NCBI GenBank assembly: GCA_005883085.1
Contig: VBAY01000047.1
Coordinates: forward strand, 1-40,588
Reading direction: 5' to 3'
DNA length: 40,588 nucleotides
Origin: Candidatus Bathyarchaeota archaeon
GTDB lineage: Archaea; Thermoproteota; Bathyarchaeia; 40CM-2-53-6
Positions within the stretch are counted from its first letter, which is position 1, and each line of letters starts with the position of its first letter. The notes below the pieces were generated by a model. That model was not told where the DNA came from. It ran no database searches and saw nothing but the letters and a program-made list of their open reading frames with translations. Positions 7,394-14,386 of this stretch are shown piece by piece. The position numbers were made by a program, and so were the translations under genes.

Positions 7394-8545
7394 TCAAGGT
7401 GCGGGTTCGACGGACCAAGCAATTGGAAGGTTGTAGGGTACCTGTTGGATCTGTTTAGTAGCCCTTATTCGGAGTTCGTCCGCCATGCTGGTGATGATGG
7501 GACTGGAGTAATCCTCTATTCTCCCCTCGTCCGACAGATTGGCAATCCTTGGGTCCAGCGGGACCGCACCTAGAAAGGCTAATCCTAAACCTTGGGCCAG
7601 CTTTTGGCCTTTAGGGTCTCCGAATAGGCTGATTCTCTTACCGCAGTGAGGACAGTCTAGATAGCTCATATTCTCCACAAGTCCAAGGATCGGCGCTTCC
7701 ATCTTCTTGGCCATGTTCACTGCCTTGGACACGATCATGGAAGTAAGGTCCTGTGGGGAAGAAACGATTATGACGCCGTCCAGCGGAAGGGACTGAAAGA
7801 CCGTCAAGGGTGCATCACTGGTTCCAGGTGGAAGATCGACGAGTAAATAATGGAGGTCCCCCCAGTCAACGTCCCAATAGAGCTGGCGGATCACGCTGTT
7901 AACGATTGGACCGCGCCACACAACAGGCATGTTCGGATCCTCTAAGACTAAGTTGATTGACATGACCTTGATCCCGGTTTTCGTCTTGATTGGCACGATC
8001 CCTCCACTGGCCCCCTTGTAGGGCTTACCGGTCACACCAAGAACTTTGGCGATGCTTGGACCTGTGAGGTCGGCGTCCAATACTCCAACCTCATACCCGC
8101 GTCGCCTGAGCTCTGAGGCAAGCATACTTGTGACGAACGATTTTCCGACCCCCCCTTTTCCCGACATCACCGCAATTATGTTGCGAACGCCCCGTTTGCC
8201 CAACCGTTCAATCCCAGCGCCAACGGCGGACCCACTCTTCTGAAAGGTGGATGGGCTTGTCCCTCCTTTCATCATTGCCTTCAATTCTTCAAGCTCCTTC
8301 CGCGTCATGGTCGTCGTCTCAACCATGACGGACCGCACTCCCTCCAGCTTCTGCACGGCGCTCTCTACGTCAGCCTGAAGTGTCTTTGCCAGTGGACAGT
8401 GGGCCACTGTCAGGGCAATCTTGACGTTAACGCGTCCATCGTTTATAGAAATGTCGCGTACCATGTTCAGATCAACAATGCTTCGGCCGATCTCCGGGTC
8501 TAGCACGCTCTTCAGCCCTTCCATGACTAGCTTCTTATCAACCAA
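7394..8545 (-). CDS. mrp: Mrp/NBP35-family Fe-S cluster carrier ATPase with N-terminal DUF59 domain
   Basis: This 383-residue cytoplasmic P-loop ATPase carries Fe-S clusters to target apoproteins. Residues 1-85 are a DUF59 domain (LDPEIGRSIVDLNMV, with Cys50 in AHCPLAK). A linker is followed by the ATPase domain with the deviant Walker A VMSGKGGVGKS (127-136), the switch DLPPGTSD, and the cluster-binding pair Cys298-x-x-Cys301 (LDCPHCGK). The start is TTG at 8545; the next Met is residue 8, inside the DUF59 helix, so TTG is preferred. It is divergent from the TrmB gene. With the stand-alone DUF59 protein and the Fe-S enzyme KorAB nearby, the region has an iron-sulfur theme. Confidence 0.95.
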   Translation of the reverse strand: MVDKKLVMEGLKSVLDPEIGRSIVDLNMVRDISINDGRVNVKIALTVAHCPLAKTLQADVESAVQKLEGVRSVMVETTTMTRKELEELKAMMKGGTSPSTFQKSGSAVGAGIERLGKRGVRNIIAVMSGKGGVGKSFVTSMLASELRRRGYEVGVLDADLTGPSIAKVLGVTGKPYKGASGGIVPIKTKTGIKVMSINLVLEDPNMPVVWRGPIVNSVIRQLYWDVDWGDLHYLLVDLPPGTSDAPLTVFQSLPLDGVIIVSSPQDLTSMIVSKAVNMAKKMEAPILGLVENMSYLDCPHCGKRISLFGDPKGQKLAQGLGLAFLGAVPLDPRIANLSDEGRIEDYSSPIITSMADELRIRATKQIQQVPYNLPIAWSVEPAP

Positions 8546-8629
8546 AGCACAAATCGCACTCCAAACAGTGATCAGTACGCCTCCGTCGCTATTTACAGTC
8601 TCCTTACGGTAGCCAACAAGGTTGTTATC

Positions 8630-8646
8630 CTAACTCGCTTGGTTAG
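8630..8646. promoter_or_regulatory. Inverted repeat CTAAC-N7-GTTAG just before the TrmB gene
   Basis: CTAAC at 8630-8634 and GTTAG at 8642-8646 are perfect complements, and the second arm ends 6 bases before the ATG at 8652. TrmB-family regulators often bind inverted repeats over their own promoters, so this is a candidate operator. The arms are short and could be chance. Confidence 0.25.
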
Positions 8647-8651
8647 ATGCA

Positions 8652-9410
8652 ATGACCGTATCTGAGACGACGAAGAAGGCCCTGAAGCATTTTGGACTGA
8701 CTGAATACGAGGTCAAGGCCTACATTGCTCTCGTGGAGGCCGGGCCAGTGCCCGCCAGCCAACTCAGCACGACAGCAGGGATTCCATATTCTAAGATCTA
8801 CGAAATACTGGGAAATCTTGAGCGAAAGGGTTGGGTGGAGACAGAGCAAGGTAGGCCGAGTAAGTATTTTGCCAAACCTCCGTCCACCGCTCTTGAATCC
8901 TCCAGAGTTCGAATGGAGAATACGCTCAAGTCAAGCCAGAGCGATGCGCTGACCGAACTGCAACCTCTTTACGAGAAGAAAGAGGTCCAAGAGAGACCAG
9001 ACATATGGATCGTAAGGGGACAGAACAATATTCTAGACAGGATCAAAGAGACTCTGGGGAGAACGAGGAGGGAACTGCTGGTTGCCATGCCCGTACTTCC
9101 GGACTCACTGATTTCAGTGGCCGCCCCATTGCTCTCCAACATGAACAGTAGGGGGATAAAGGTCTCAATAATGGTTCCAAGTGTTACCGCCAAAGAGGCG
9201 ATCAGGAGGCTGAAGGGCTTGGCGGAGGTCCGAGTTCGAGAGCAAATGTTCGGTGGAGGGATGATCTCAGACAGCAACCAGATAATTATTCTTCTAGGAG
9301 AAGAACCTGAAAAGGGGCTCACCCTAGCGATATCCTCGGAACATGTGGGACTCGTGAAGTTCGGAAAAATATACTTCGAATTTCTTTGGGAGAACTCCAG
9401 GCTTGCTTAA
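8652..9410 (+). CDS. TrmB-family transcriptional regulator
   Basis: This 252-residue protein has an N-terminal winged HTH (about 10-75: ALKHFGLTEYEVKAYIALV, then GIPYSKIYEILGNLERKGWVE). A coiled linker (about 90-120) follows, then a phospholipase-D-like TrmB middle domain (about 120-245) that dimerises or binds effector. It lacks the extra C-terminal sugar-binding domain of full-length TrmB from Thermococcales, so the effector is open. The ATG start at 8652 is clear. It is divergent from mrp and upstream of the tRNA genes. A role in controlling sugar or transport genes is family-based, not shown here. Confidence 0.92.
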   Translation: MTVSETTKKALKHFGLTEYEVKAYIALVEAGPVPASQLSTTAGIPYSKIYEILGNLERKGWVETEQGRPSKYFAKPPSTALESSRVRMENTLKSSQSDALTELQPLYEKKEVQERPDIWIVRGQNNILDRIKETLGRTRRELLVAMPVLPDSLISVAAPLLSNMNSRGIKVSIMVPSVTAKEAIRRLKGLAEVRVREQMFGGGMISDSNQIIILLGEEPEKGLTLAISSEHVGLVKFGKIYFEFLWENSRLA

Positions 9411-9462
9411 GCTGTGGACCGGACAAAAGGTAAAAGACCATGAGGAAGTAGCCACGGGCGAT

Positions 9463-9630
9463 GCTCCGGTGGTGTAGCCCGGTTTAGCATAGCGGCCTTA
9501 GCCCAAGAACGAAGGATGGGCGGCGAATCGAGCTCTGGCCGGGTGGCGGCGGAGAATCGAGAACTCCAGAGCCGTTGATCGCGGGTTCAAAAGCGGCCAG
9601 GAGCCGCGGAGAATCCCGCCCGGAGCACCA
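9463..9630 (+). tRNA. tRNA-Glu(UUC), apparently interrupted by three introns, CCA encoded
   Basis: The acceptor GCTCCGG (9463-9469) pairs with CCGGAGC (9620-9626), followed by A73 and encoded CCA (9628-9630). The D-arm is 9472-9490. Anticodon stem GCGGC (9492-9496) pairs with GCCGT (9571-9575), and T-stem GCGGG (9581-9585) with CCCGC (9615-9619). A canonical 79-base tRNA with loop CTTTCGA (anticodon UUC) results if three pieces are removed. Intron 1 is 9500-9527, after base 34; its GCCCA/TGGGC helix abuts TT^A and AA^T bulges. Intron 2 is 9531-9569, at 37/38, ambiguous by up to 3 bases. Intron 3 is 9592-9613, in the T-loop at 59/60, with a GCGGC/GCCGC hairpin. Introns 1 and 3 look like bulge-helix-bulge sites; intron 2 does not form a clean one. 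The acceptor stem and discriminator fit archaeal tRNA-Glu. Confidence 0.85.
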
Positions 9631-9699
9631 CCAACGAGCTACCACAGGGCTTATTTCGAATCTGGATCCTCAAAACGGCATAGCGCCTCGACAATACGG

Positions 9700-9816
9700 G
9701 CGGGGGTACCATAGCCAGGTCAAATGGGCAGTGGACCTGGATGAGAGCGGGTCCGCCTATGGCTTAGGACCCTGTGGCGAAGGCCTTCGTGGGTTCGAAT
9801 CCCACCCCCCGCACCA
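9700..9816 (+). tRNA. tRNA-Leu(UAG) with an intron at position 29/30, CCA encoded
   Basis: The acceptor GCGGGGG (9700-9706) pairs with CCCCCGC (9806-9812), with A73 and CCA at 9814-9816. The D-stem CCAT/ATGG, a long class II variable arm (9775-9788) and T-stem GTGGG/CCCAC with loop TTCGAAT are all present. The anticodon stem is CAG + GG, pairing with CCCTG (9770-9774), once the 29-base intron 9732-9760 is removed. The loop is then CTTAGGA, anticodon UAG. The splice sites form a perfect bulge-helix-bulge: GGGC (9726-9729) pairs with GCCT (9755-9758), and GGACC (9733-9737) with GGTCC (9750-9754). The bulges are AG^T and AT^G. A T-rich stretch at 9826-9833 may end transcription. Confidence 0.93.
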
Positions 9817-10117
9817 GATTCAAAGTTTCTTTCTGATTACAAAGAGGATGTTTCATCAATCGGGTCTGACATGAATTTACGCGAGGGTTGCAATAGAAGA
9901 CAGGCTTCTCAAACTGACTGCCAATTCAAAAGGATTCATTGAATATTCACATAACTTACAAGAGACGATTATTCAACCGACCGCGTGAAATACGACCGGG
10001 CGCCAGGTCTTTGCGGAAGCCAGCAGATCGCACTATCGGCAATCCAGAGAGCGGCGGCCGCCGAAGAGCATTTCTATAACGGGCTACGCCCTGCTACTAT
10101 CAGAGCGGCCTCTCGTA
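9817..10117. other. Intergenic region after the tRNA genes
   Basis: No gene is seen. It holds a T-rich stretch just after tRNA-Leu (9826-9833), a 12-base GC palindrome at 10052-10063, and the TATA-like TTTCTATAA at 10071-10079. That element probably drives the following gene, with an expected transcription start near 10101 and a leader of about 17 bases. Confidence 0.5.
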
Positions 10118-11041
10118 ATGCAGCAACGAAAAATCTTCTTCCTCGTCCTTTTGTTACTAACCCTTTTCCCGGTCACCGTTGTTGCCGAGTCAAGGGCAGC
10201 TCCCGTAGACGTGACTGTGACCGCGACGGGGGCAACCTTGAACATGCACCTCTTGCTAATGGAGAATCTCACTTCGCTGCCAAAAATCAGCTTGTACCTG
10301 GGATCCACAAATTCTACAACCATCGCCGGACCAATCGCTAAGGGTATTCAGAAACTACTGCCAGATGCAAGGGTCACGAGCATTGAGCTGCACGCTAAAA
10401 CCCTGAACGCCACCGGAAGATGGGTCCTCCAAGAAAACTACACCATTCAGATCTCAGGCTCAAACGGAGGAACTGGAAGTTTCGTCAGATCAGACCTCAG
10501 TTATCTATCCATGAATGTCAACGACTCGATTAACATCGCTGGGGCAGAGCTGAACACCGTTGGCGCTGAATACCTCCTCGCGCCTCTTAACGCACAGGAC
10601 CCTTCGCAGACTCGGTATTTTATCGACAATACTGAAACCCTCAACACGGTTATCCCCGCTCTGACAACGAAAGTGTTTGCTCTGCTCGACTTTAGCTGGG
10701 TTCCACAAGTTGCCGCCTGGGATCGCCAGAATGATGTTCTCAAACAGACGACAAAATGGACAATAACCCCATCAAGTCCACGATACAACCTTACACTCGG
10801 TAAACGATCTCCGGAGGGTATCTTAAGGGGAGCCCTAGTAGCAGTTTATGATCCGTCCCTAGAGCTTACAGTCAGCCACAACGCATGGGCTCAGGGAACA
10901 CAGATCGTCTTTAGCCTTCCGAACCCCTTTGACGTGTGGATGCCAGGCATCATAGCAATTCCAATCGTAGTGTGGGCTGTCAGCTTCACCTTGGAGAGGA
11001 ACTTCACAGGACGCGCCCCTTCCAAGAGGAAAAAACGATAG
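10118..11041 (+). CDS. Secreted, membrane-anchored protein of unknown function
   Basis: I do not recognise a family. The 307-residue protein has a signal peptide (about 1-26, with a LVLLLLTLFPVTVVA core) and a roughly 245-residue extracytoplasmic domain rich in Thr, Asn and beta strands. It contains several N-glycosylation sequons (NLT, NST, NAT, NYT). A C-terminal transmembrane helix (about 274-293) is followed by a basic tail RAPSKRKKR, which would place the C-terminus inside. A TATA-like element 40-47 bases upstream supports the ATG start. It stands alone on its strand, between the tRNA genes and the convergent ABC transporter locus. A role at the cell surface is the only safe inference. 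Confidence 0.75.
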   Translation: MQQRKIFFLVLLLLTLFPVTVVAESRAAPVDVTVTATGATLNMHLLLMENLTSLPKISLYLGSTNSTTIAGPIAKGIQKLLPDARVTSIELHAKTLNATGRWVLQENYTIQISGSNGGTGSFVRSDLSYLSMNVNDSINIAGAELNTVGAEYLLAPLNAQDPSQTRYFIDNTETLNTVIPALTTKVFALLDFSWVPQVAAWDRQNDVLKQTTKWTITPSSPRYNLTLGKRSPEGILRGALVAVYDPSLELTVSHNAWAQGTQIVFSLPNPFDVWMPGIIAIPIVVWAVSFTLERNFTGRAPSKRKKR

Positions 11042-11249
11042 ACGCCACACCATAGCCTATCTTTCCATGATCCCACGGCTCCGACGCGCAGCTCCCAGTT
11101 AGTAGTAGGAAAAAGGGCCTTGGTTATTGTCAGCCCAGCTCAGGCTCGCATCCATCTTAGATCTAACGGGTGTCGTCTGAGTATTCGGACATCAGAGGAC
11201 TCGATAGCGATTGGAAAGTACGCAGACTCTGGGTTTGAAGGGTTAACGT

Positions 11250-12290
11250 TCAGGTGTAGAGGTGACAGGCCACGAAGTGGTCCTTTTCGAGTTCGACTAG
11301 AGCAGGCTCCTCTTTCACGCATCTCTCGTGGGCGTAGGGACATCTAGTGTGGAACCTACAGCCTGTTGGAGGGTCAATTGGACTAGGAATTTCGCCACTG
11401 ATAACGTCGGTTGCGCGCTTGGATTCAGGGTCGGGAAGAGGTACAGCATCGATCAAGGCTTGTGTATACGGGTGAAGAGGTCGGTCAACAACCTCGGCAG
11501 CTGAGCTCATTTCCATCATCTTGCCGAGATATAGGACGGCAATGCGATCCGAGATGTGCTTCGCCAGGGCAATGTCGTGGGTGATGAAGAGAATCGAAGC
11601 CGAAGTTTTTCTTACGAGCTCGGCCATGAGCATGATGATTTCAGCCCTGATGGATACATCGAGCATGGAAACGGGCTCGTCCGCGACGACGAAGCTTGGG
11701 TTGAGAATGAAGGCTCTGGCCACCGCCACCCTCTGTCGCTGACCGCCGCTCAGTTCGTGAGGGAAGCGGTACATGAACTCCTCAGGTGGGACGAGTTGCA
11801 CTTCAACAAGCATCTTTTTCACCCACTCCTCCAGTTCGGCTTCTCCCTTGGCCATATGTTGGACTCTTAGCGGCTCGGCGATAATCTCTTTGATGATCAT
11901 TCGGGGGTTCAAGGACTCAAAAGGGTCCTGGAAGACGATCTGCATCTCACGTCGAAGTGGCTTGAGCTCTTTGTCTCCGAGTTGAGTAATGTCCCTACCC
12001 TGGAATAATATGCTACCACTGGACGGGCGCACGAGGCGAAGAACTACTTTGCCTAAGGTTGTCTTTCCGCTTCCGCTCTCTCCCGCCAGAGCCAAGATTT
12101 CGCCTTTCTTGAGAGTGAAGCTTACCCCGTCTACCGCCTTCACGTTTAGTTCACCTCTCGAAAGTAGGGTCTCAAAGAAACCTCTACGGAGCGGGTACCA
12201 CTTTCTCAGATTCTCCACGCGGAGAATCTCTTCAAGCCCGGCACCTTCAGGAACTGGCGGGCTTTCCTGACCAGCGGTTTGCGATTCCAT
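11250..12290 (-). CDS. dppF: Peptide-type ABC transporter ATP-binding protein (DppF/OppF)
   Basis: This 346-residue cytoplasmic ATPase is the second nucleotide-binding subunit of a dipeptide/oligopeptide-type importer. It has Walker A GESGSGKTT (70-78), Q-loop VFQDPFESLNP, signature LSGGQ (180-184), Walker B VVADEP (201-206), and the family's C-terminal oligopeptide domain. That domain has the Cys-rich CRFHTRCPYAHERC motif, known to bind an Fe-S cluster in DppD. The ATG start at 12290 is preceded by GAGAGG about 10 bases away. It lies 13 bases downstream of dppD, so they are co-transcribed. The transported substrate could also be oligosaccharide, since this family covers both in archaea. Confidence 0.93.
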   Translation of the reverse strand: MESQTAGQESPPVPEGAGLEEILRVENLRKWYPLRRGFFETLLSRGELNVKAVDGVSFTLKKGEILALAGESGSGKTTLGKVVLRLVRPSSGSILFQGRDITQLGDKELKPLRREMQIVFQDPFESLNPRMIIKEIIAEPLRVQHMAKGEAELEEWVKKMLVEVQLVPPEEFMYRFPHELSGGQRQRVAVARAFILNPSFVVADEPVSMLDVSIRAEIIMLMAELVRKTSASILFITHDIALAKHISDRIAVLYLGKMMEMSSAAEVVDRPLHPYTQALIDAVPLPDPESKRATDVISGEIPSPIDPPTGCRFHTRCPYAHERCVKEEPALVELEKDHFVACHLYT

Positions 12291-12303
12291 CTTGAACCTC
12301 TCT

Positions 12304-13260
12304 TTAATATAGATGGCATGCGGCCCGGTGCAGTTTCTCTCCGTGCTCGAGGAGAAGAGGTTCTTCTATCTTGCATACGTCCATGATATAGGGGCATCTA
12401 GGATGAAATCTGCAAGCAGAGGGGGGATTGAGCAGATCGGGAGGCTGACCGGGTATTGAGGTAAGACGGACCTTCGGCCCCTTGATGCTCGGAAAGGCCT
12501 TGATCAGACCCTGAGTGTATGGATGAAGAGGATTCTTGAAGACAGAAACTGCGTCTCCGTATTCCACTATTTTTCCGGCATACATTATCGCAACCTTCTC
12601 ACACGTCTCTGCGATTATTGATAGGTCGTGACTGATGAGAATCATCGACAGCCCGAGCTTGTCCTTGAGCTCTTTCAGGAGTTTCAGGGTTTGGGCAGCC
12701 ACTATGACGTCGAGTGCTGTTCCCGGCTCGTCGCCTATGAGCAGGGTAGGATTCACCGCCAGAGCCATTGCGATCAGGGCTCGTTGTCTCATTCCTCCGC
12801 TATACTCATGTGGGTAGTTATCGGCACGCGACGGCTCGATCCCCACAGTCTCCAATAATTTCGCAACCCGATCCTTGACATCTGAACCAGAAACATCTTT
12901 CTCGTGTGTCTTGATTGCCTCAGCGATCTGTTCGCCCACCTTGATGACGGGGTTGAGGGCGTTCATAGCTCCTTGGAAGACTATTGAAATCCCCTTCCAG
13001 CGTATCTTTCTCATCTCCTCCTCTGAAAGAGGTACAAGATCTCGCCCTTCGAAGAGGATCTTGCCCTTTCGAATCACGCCTCCTTGAGGCAGGATCTTGA
13101 GAAGCGATAGAGCCACGGTACTTTTGCCGCAACCCGATTCCCCGGCAATGCCCAGGGCCTCACCCTCAGCGACGTCGAAGCTGACGTTCTCGGCGGCCTT
13201 GACCCAGCCCCGCATTGTGCGGTAGTGAGTGGTAAGGCCTTGAACTTGCAGAACTGGCAT
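12304..13260 (-). CDS. dppD: Peptide-type ABC transporter ATP-binding protein (DppD/OppD)
   Basis: This 318-residue ATPase is partner of the following dppF. It has Walker A GESGCGKST (40-48), the Q-loop VFQGAMNALNP typical of the DppD branch, signature YSGGM (153-157) with RQRALIAMAL after it, Walker B LLIGDEP (173-179) and a C-terminal CRFHPRCPYIMDVC motif. The ATG start at 13260 sits directly in front of the first strand of the domain. Upstream are two small membrane-protein genes that separate it from dppC, an unusual break in an otherwise standard BCDF order. Length and motifs are all normal. Confidence 0.93.
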   Translation of the reverse strand: MPVLQVQGLTTHYRTMRGWVKAAENVSFDVAEGEALGIAGESGCGKSTVALSLLKILPQGGVIRKGKILFEGRDLVPLSEEEMRKIRWKGISIVFQGAMNALNPVIKVGEQIAEAIKTHEKDVSGSDVKDRVAKLLETVGIEPSRADNYPHEYSGGMRQRALIAMALAVNPTLLIGDEPGTALDVIVAAQTLKLLKELKDKLGLSMILISHDLSIIAETCEKVAIMYAGKIVEYGDAVSVFKNPLHPYTQGLIKAFPSIKGPKVRLTSIPGQPPDLLNPPSACRFHPRCPYIMDVCKIEEPLLLEHGEKLHRAACHLY

Positions 13261-13327
13261 ATATCGCGAGGCACTTAATTCTCGATGCTCACCCCGTGAA
13301 ATAAGCTTTGGGGCTTTGCGACTTCAT

Positions 13328-13930
13328 CTAAGCAAGTTGGACCGCTTGTTCCGAGTCGTAAAGAACAAACCCTGTCACTGGATCGAGAAAGGTTGACACG
13401 TCTACCGTGAGAGAACAATGGGCAATCAACGGATAGTTTGTTGCGTTGAAATCGGCTAATTGAGCGGCTTGTTCGGGCGGGGGGATTACCAGCACATCAC
13501 CGCTCATCTGCGAGTGTGGAGGTAGAGGTTTGTTGATAGACTGGGAGCCTGTGAGGGGATAGATTGTGAAAAGCGTTGTATTGGAGGATGACACTGAAGA
13601 TGAAAAATGGATCTTGAGGTCAAACAGCTTCACCGTAAAGCCCGAGTAGTCAGTTGGATTGTCCACGATGATATGTGAAACAATCGACGTCTGGTTTGAC
13701 ACTGCATCGCGCCGATAGACGACGCTTGAGATTTGTTGGTCGATACTGCCGAGAGACGGATAGTAATTCAAATAGTTCGCAGATGCAACAGAAATATAGA
13801 CGACCGAGACCATGCTGAGAATTGTGAATACTAAGACCAAGACTCGTCTGAAACTCCAACGAGGCCTCGCGATAGGTATCCTGAGCCCCGCTTTCTGAGG
13901 AGAAATAGAATTGGTGAAGTGTACAGCCAT
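13328..13930 (-). CDS. Membrane-anchored extracytoplasmic protein, unknown function
   Basis: The 200-residue protein has a basic N-terminus (RIPIARPRWSFRR), one transmembrane helix (about 32-53) and an extracytoplasmic beta-rich domain. The segment IIVDNPTDYSGFTVKLFDLKI and the later PLPPHSQMSGDVLV recall the LEA14/WHy fold (NP-motif plus strand), but I hold this weakly. The frame continues upstream to 14152, but that extension is antisense to another membrane gene and has no start-like N-terminus. The ATG at 13930 is therefore chosen. The start overlaps head-to-head with the gene at 13911 on the other strand by 20 bases. Its place between dppC and dppD suggests co-transcription with the transporter, but the function is not known. 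Confidence 0.6.
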   Translation of the reverse strand: MAVHFTNSISPQKAGLRIPIARPRWSFRRVLVLVFTILSMVSVVYISVASANYLNYYPSLGSIDQQISSVVYRRDAVSNQTSIVSHIIVDNPTDYSGFTVKLFDLKIHFSSSVSSSNTTLFTIYPLTGSQSINKPLPPHSQMSGDVLVIPPPEQAAQLADFNATNYPLIAHCSLTVDVSTFLDPVTGFVLYDSEQAVQLA

Positions 13931-14378
13931 ACGACTTGGAGGACTTAGGACAGCACTTGGAACCGTGCTAGTGACACTAGGCTGGGCAACTTCTCTCGCC
14001 GCCATCACCTTGGTAGGCGTATTCAATGGGTTGCTACTCCCAAGGGAATTGGGGGGCCTTCTCCCGGAAGTATTAGGAGGCAGCCAATGGGCGCGATGGA
14101 TCCTATACTTAGCAATGCTCGGGACATCTATCCTCGCCGCGTTACTCATCAATAACCCCGGGATTGCATTTGGATCGTACTTTGTGTCCTACTGTGTTGC
14201 CGGAGCAATTACGTACTTGGTACTCATCCTTCCAGAACTCCTAGGCGCTTACGGTAGTCCCGGGGTTCTAGTGGAGGCGTCGATCAGATTCACTTTCGTA
14301 GCTCTCTTTCCGTTTCCCCTAATTGCGGGTCTTGTGGGGACGATCTTGGGGTCGGCACTCGGAGAGATGCACGGATAG
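13911..14378 (+). CDS. Small integral membrane protein (about four helices), unknown function
   Basis: The 155-residue protein is very hydrophobic, with about four transmembrane helices (roughly 12-35, 60-82, 83-105, 125-150). It has no motif I can name. The start is TTG at 13911 (or GTG at 13914); GAGGAG at 13897-13902 supports it. It runs against all the surrounding minus-strand transporter genes and ends 8 bases before the end of dppC. Its 5' end overlaps the divergent neighbour. Codon-phase hydrophobicity is coherent along the whole frame, so I think it is real, but it could be a by-product of antisense reading of the neighbour's false extension. Confidence 0.5.
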   Translation: MVKCTAIRLGGLRTALGTVLVTLGWATSLAAITLVGVFNGLLLPRELGGLLPEVLGGSQWARWILYLAMLGTSILAALLINNPGIAFGSYFVSYCVAGAITYLVLILPELLGAYGSPGVLVEASIRFTFVALFPFPLIAGLVGTILGSALGEMHG

Positions 14379-14386
14379 TGCACTGA

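Noticed and set aside
9492-9505. Reading the tRNA at 9463 without introns near the anticodon gives an apparent UAG (Leu) anticodon in loop CTTAGCC.
   Set aside because: The 3' half of the anticodon stem would then be missing, there is no long variable arm, and the acceptor and D-arm match tRNA-Glu. Removing the helix-flanked piece gives UUC.
10052-10063. Perfect 12-base palindrome CGGCGGCCGCCG.
   Set aside because: Short, GC-only, isolated and without a matching copy elsewhere that I saw; it gives no specific call.
11120-11347. Plus-strand frame overlapping the end of dppF.
   Set aside because: It overlaps conserved dppF codons on the other strand and shows no recognisable protein features.
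13931-14152. Extension of the 13328 membrane-protein frame up to 14152.
   Set aside because: The extra 74 residues are Pro/Ser/Arg-rich, have no signal-like N-terminus, and are antisense to a coherent membrane protein. The ATG at 13930 leads directly to the basic region and helix.
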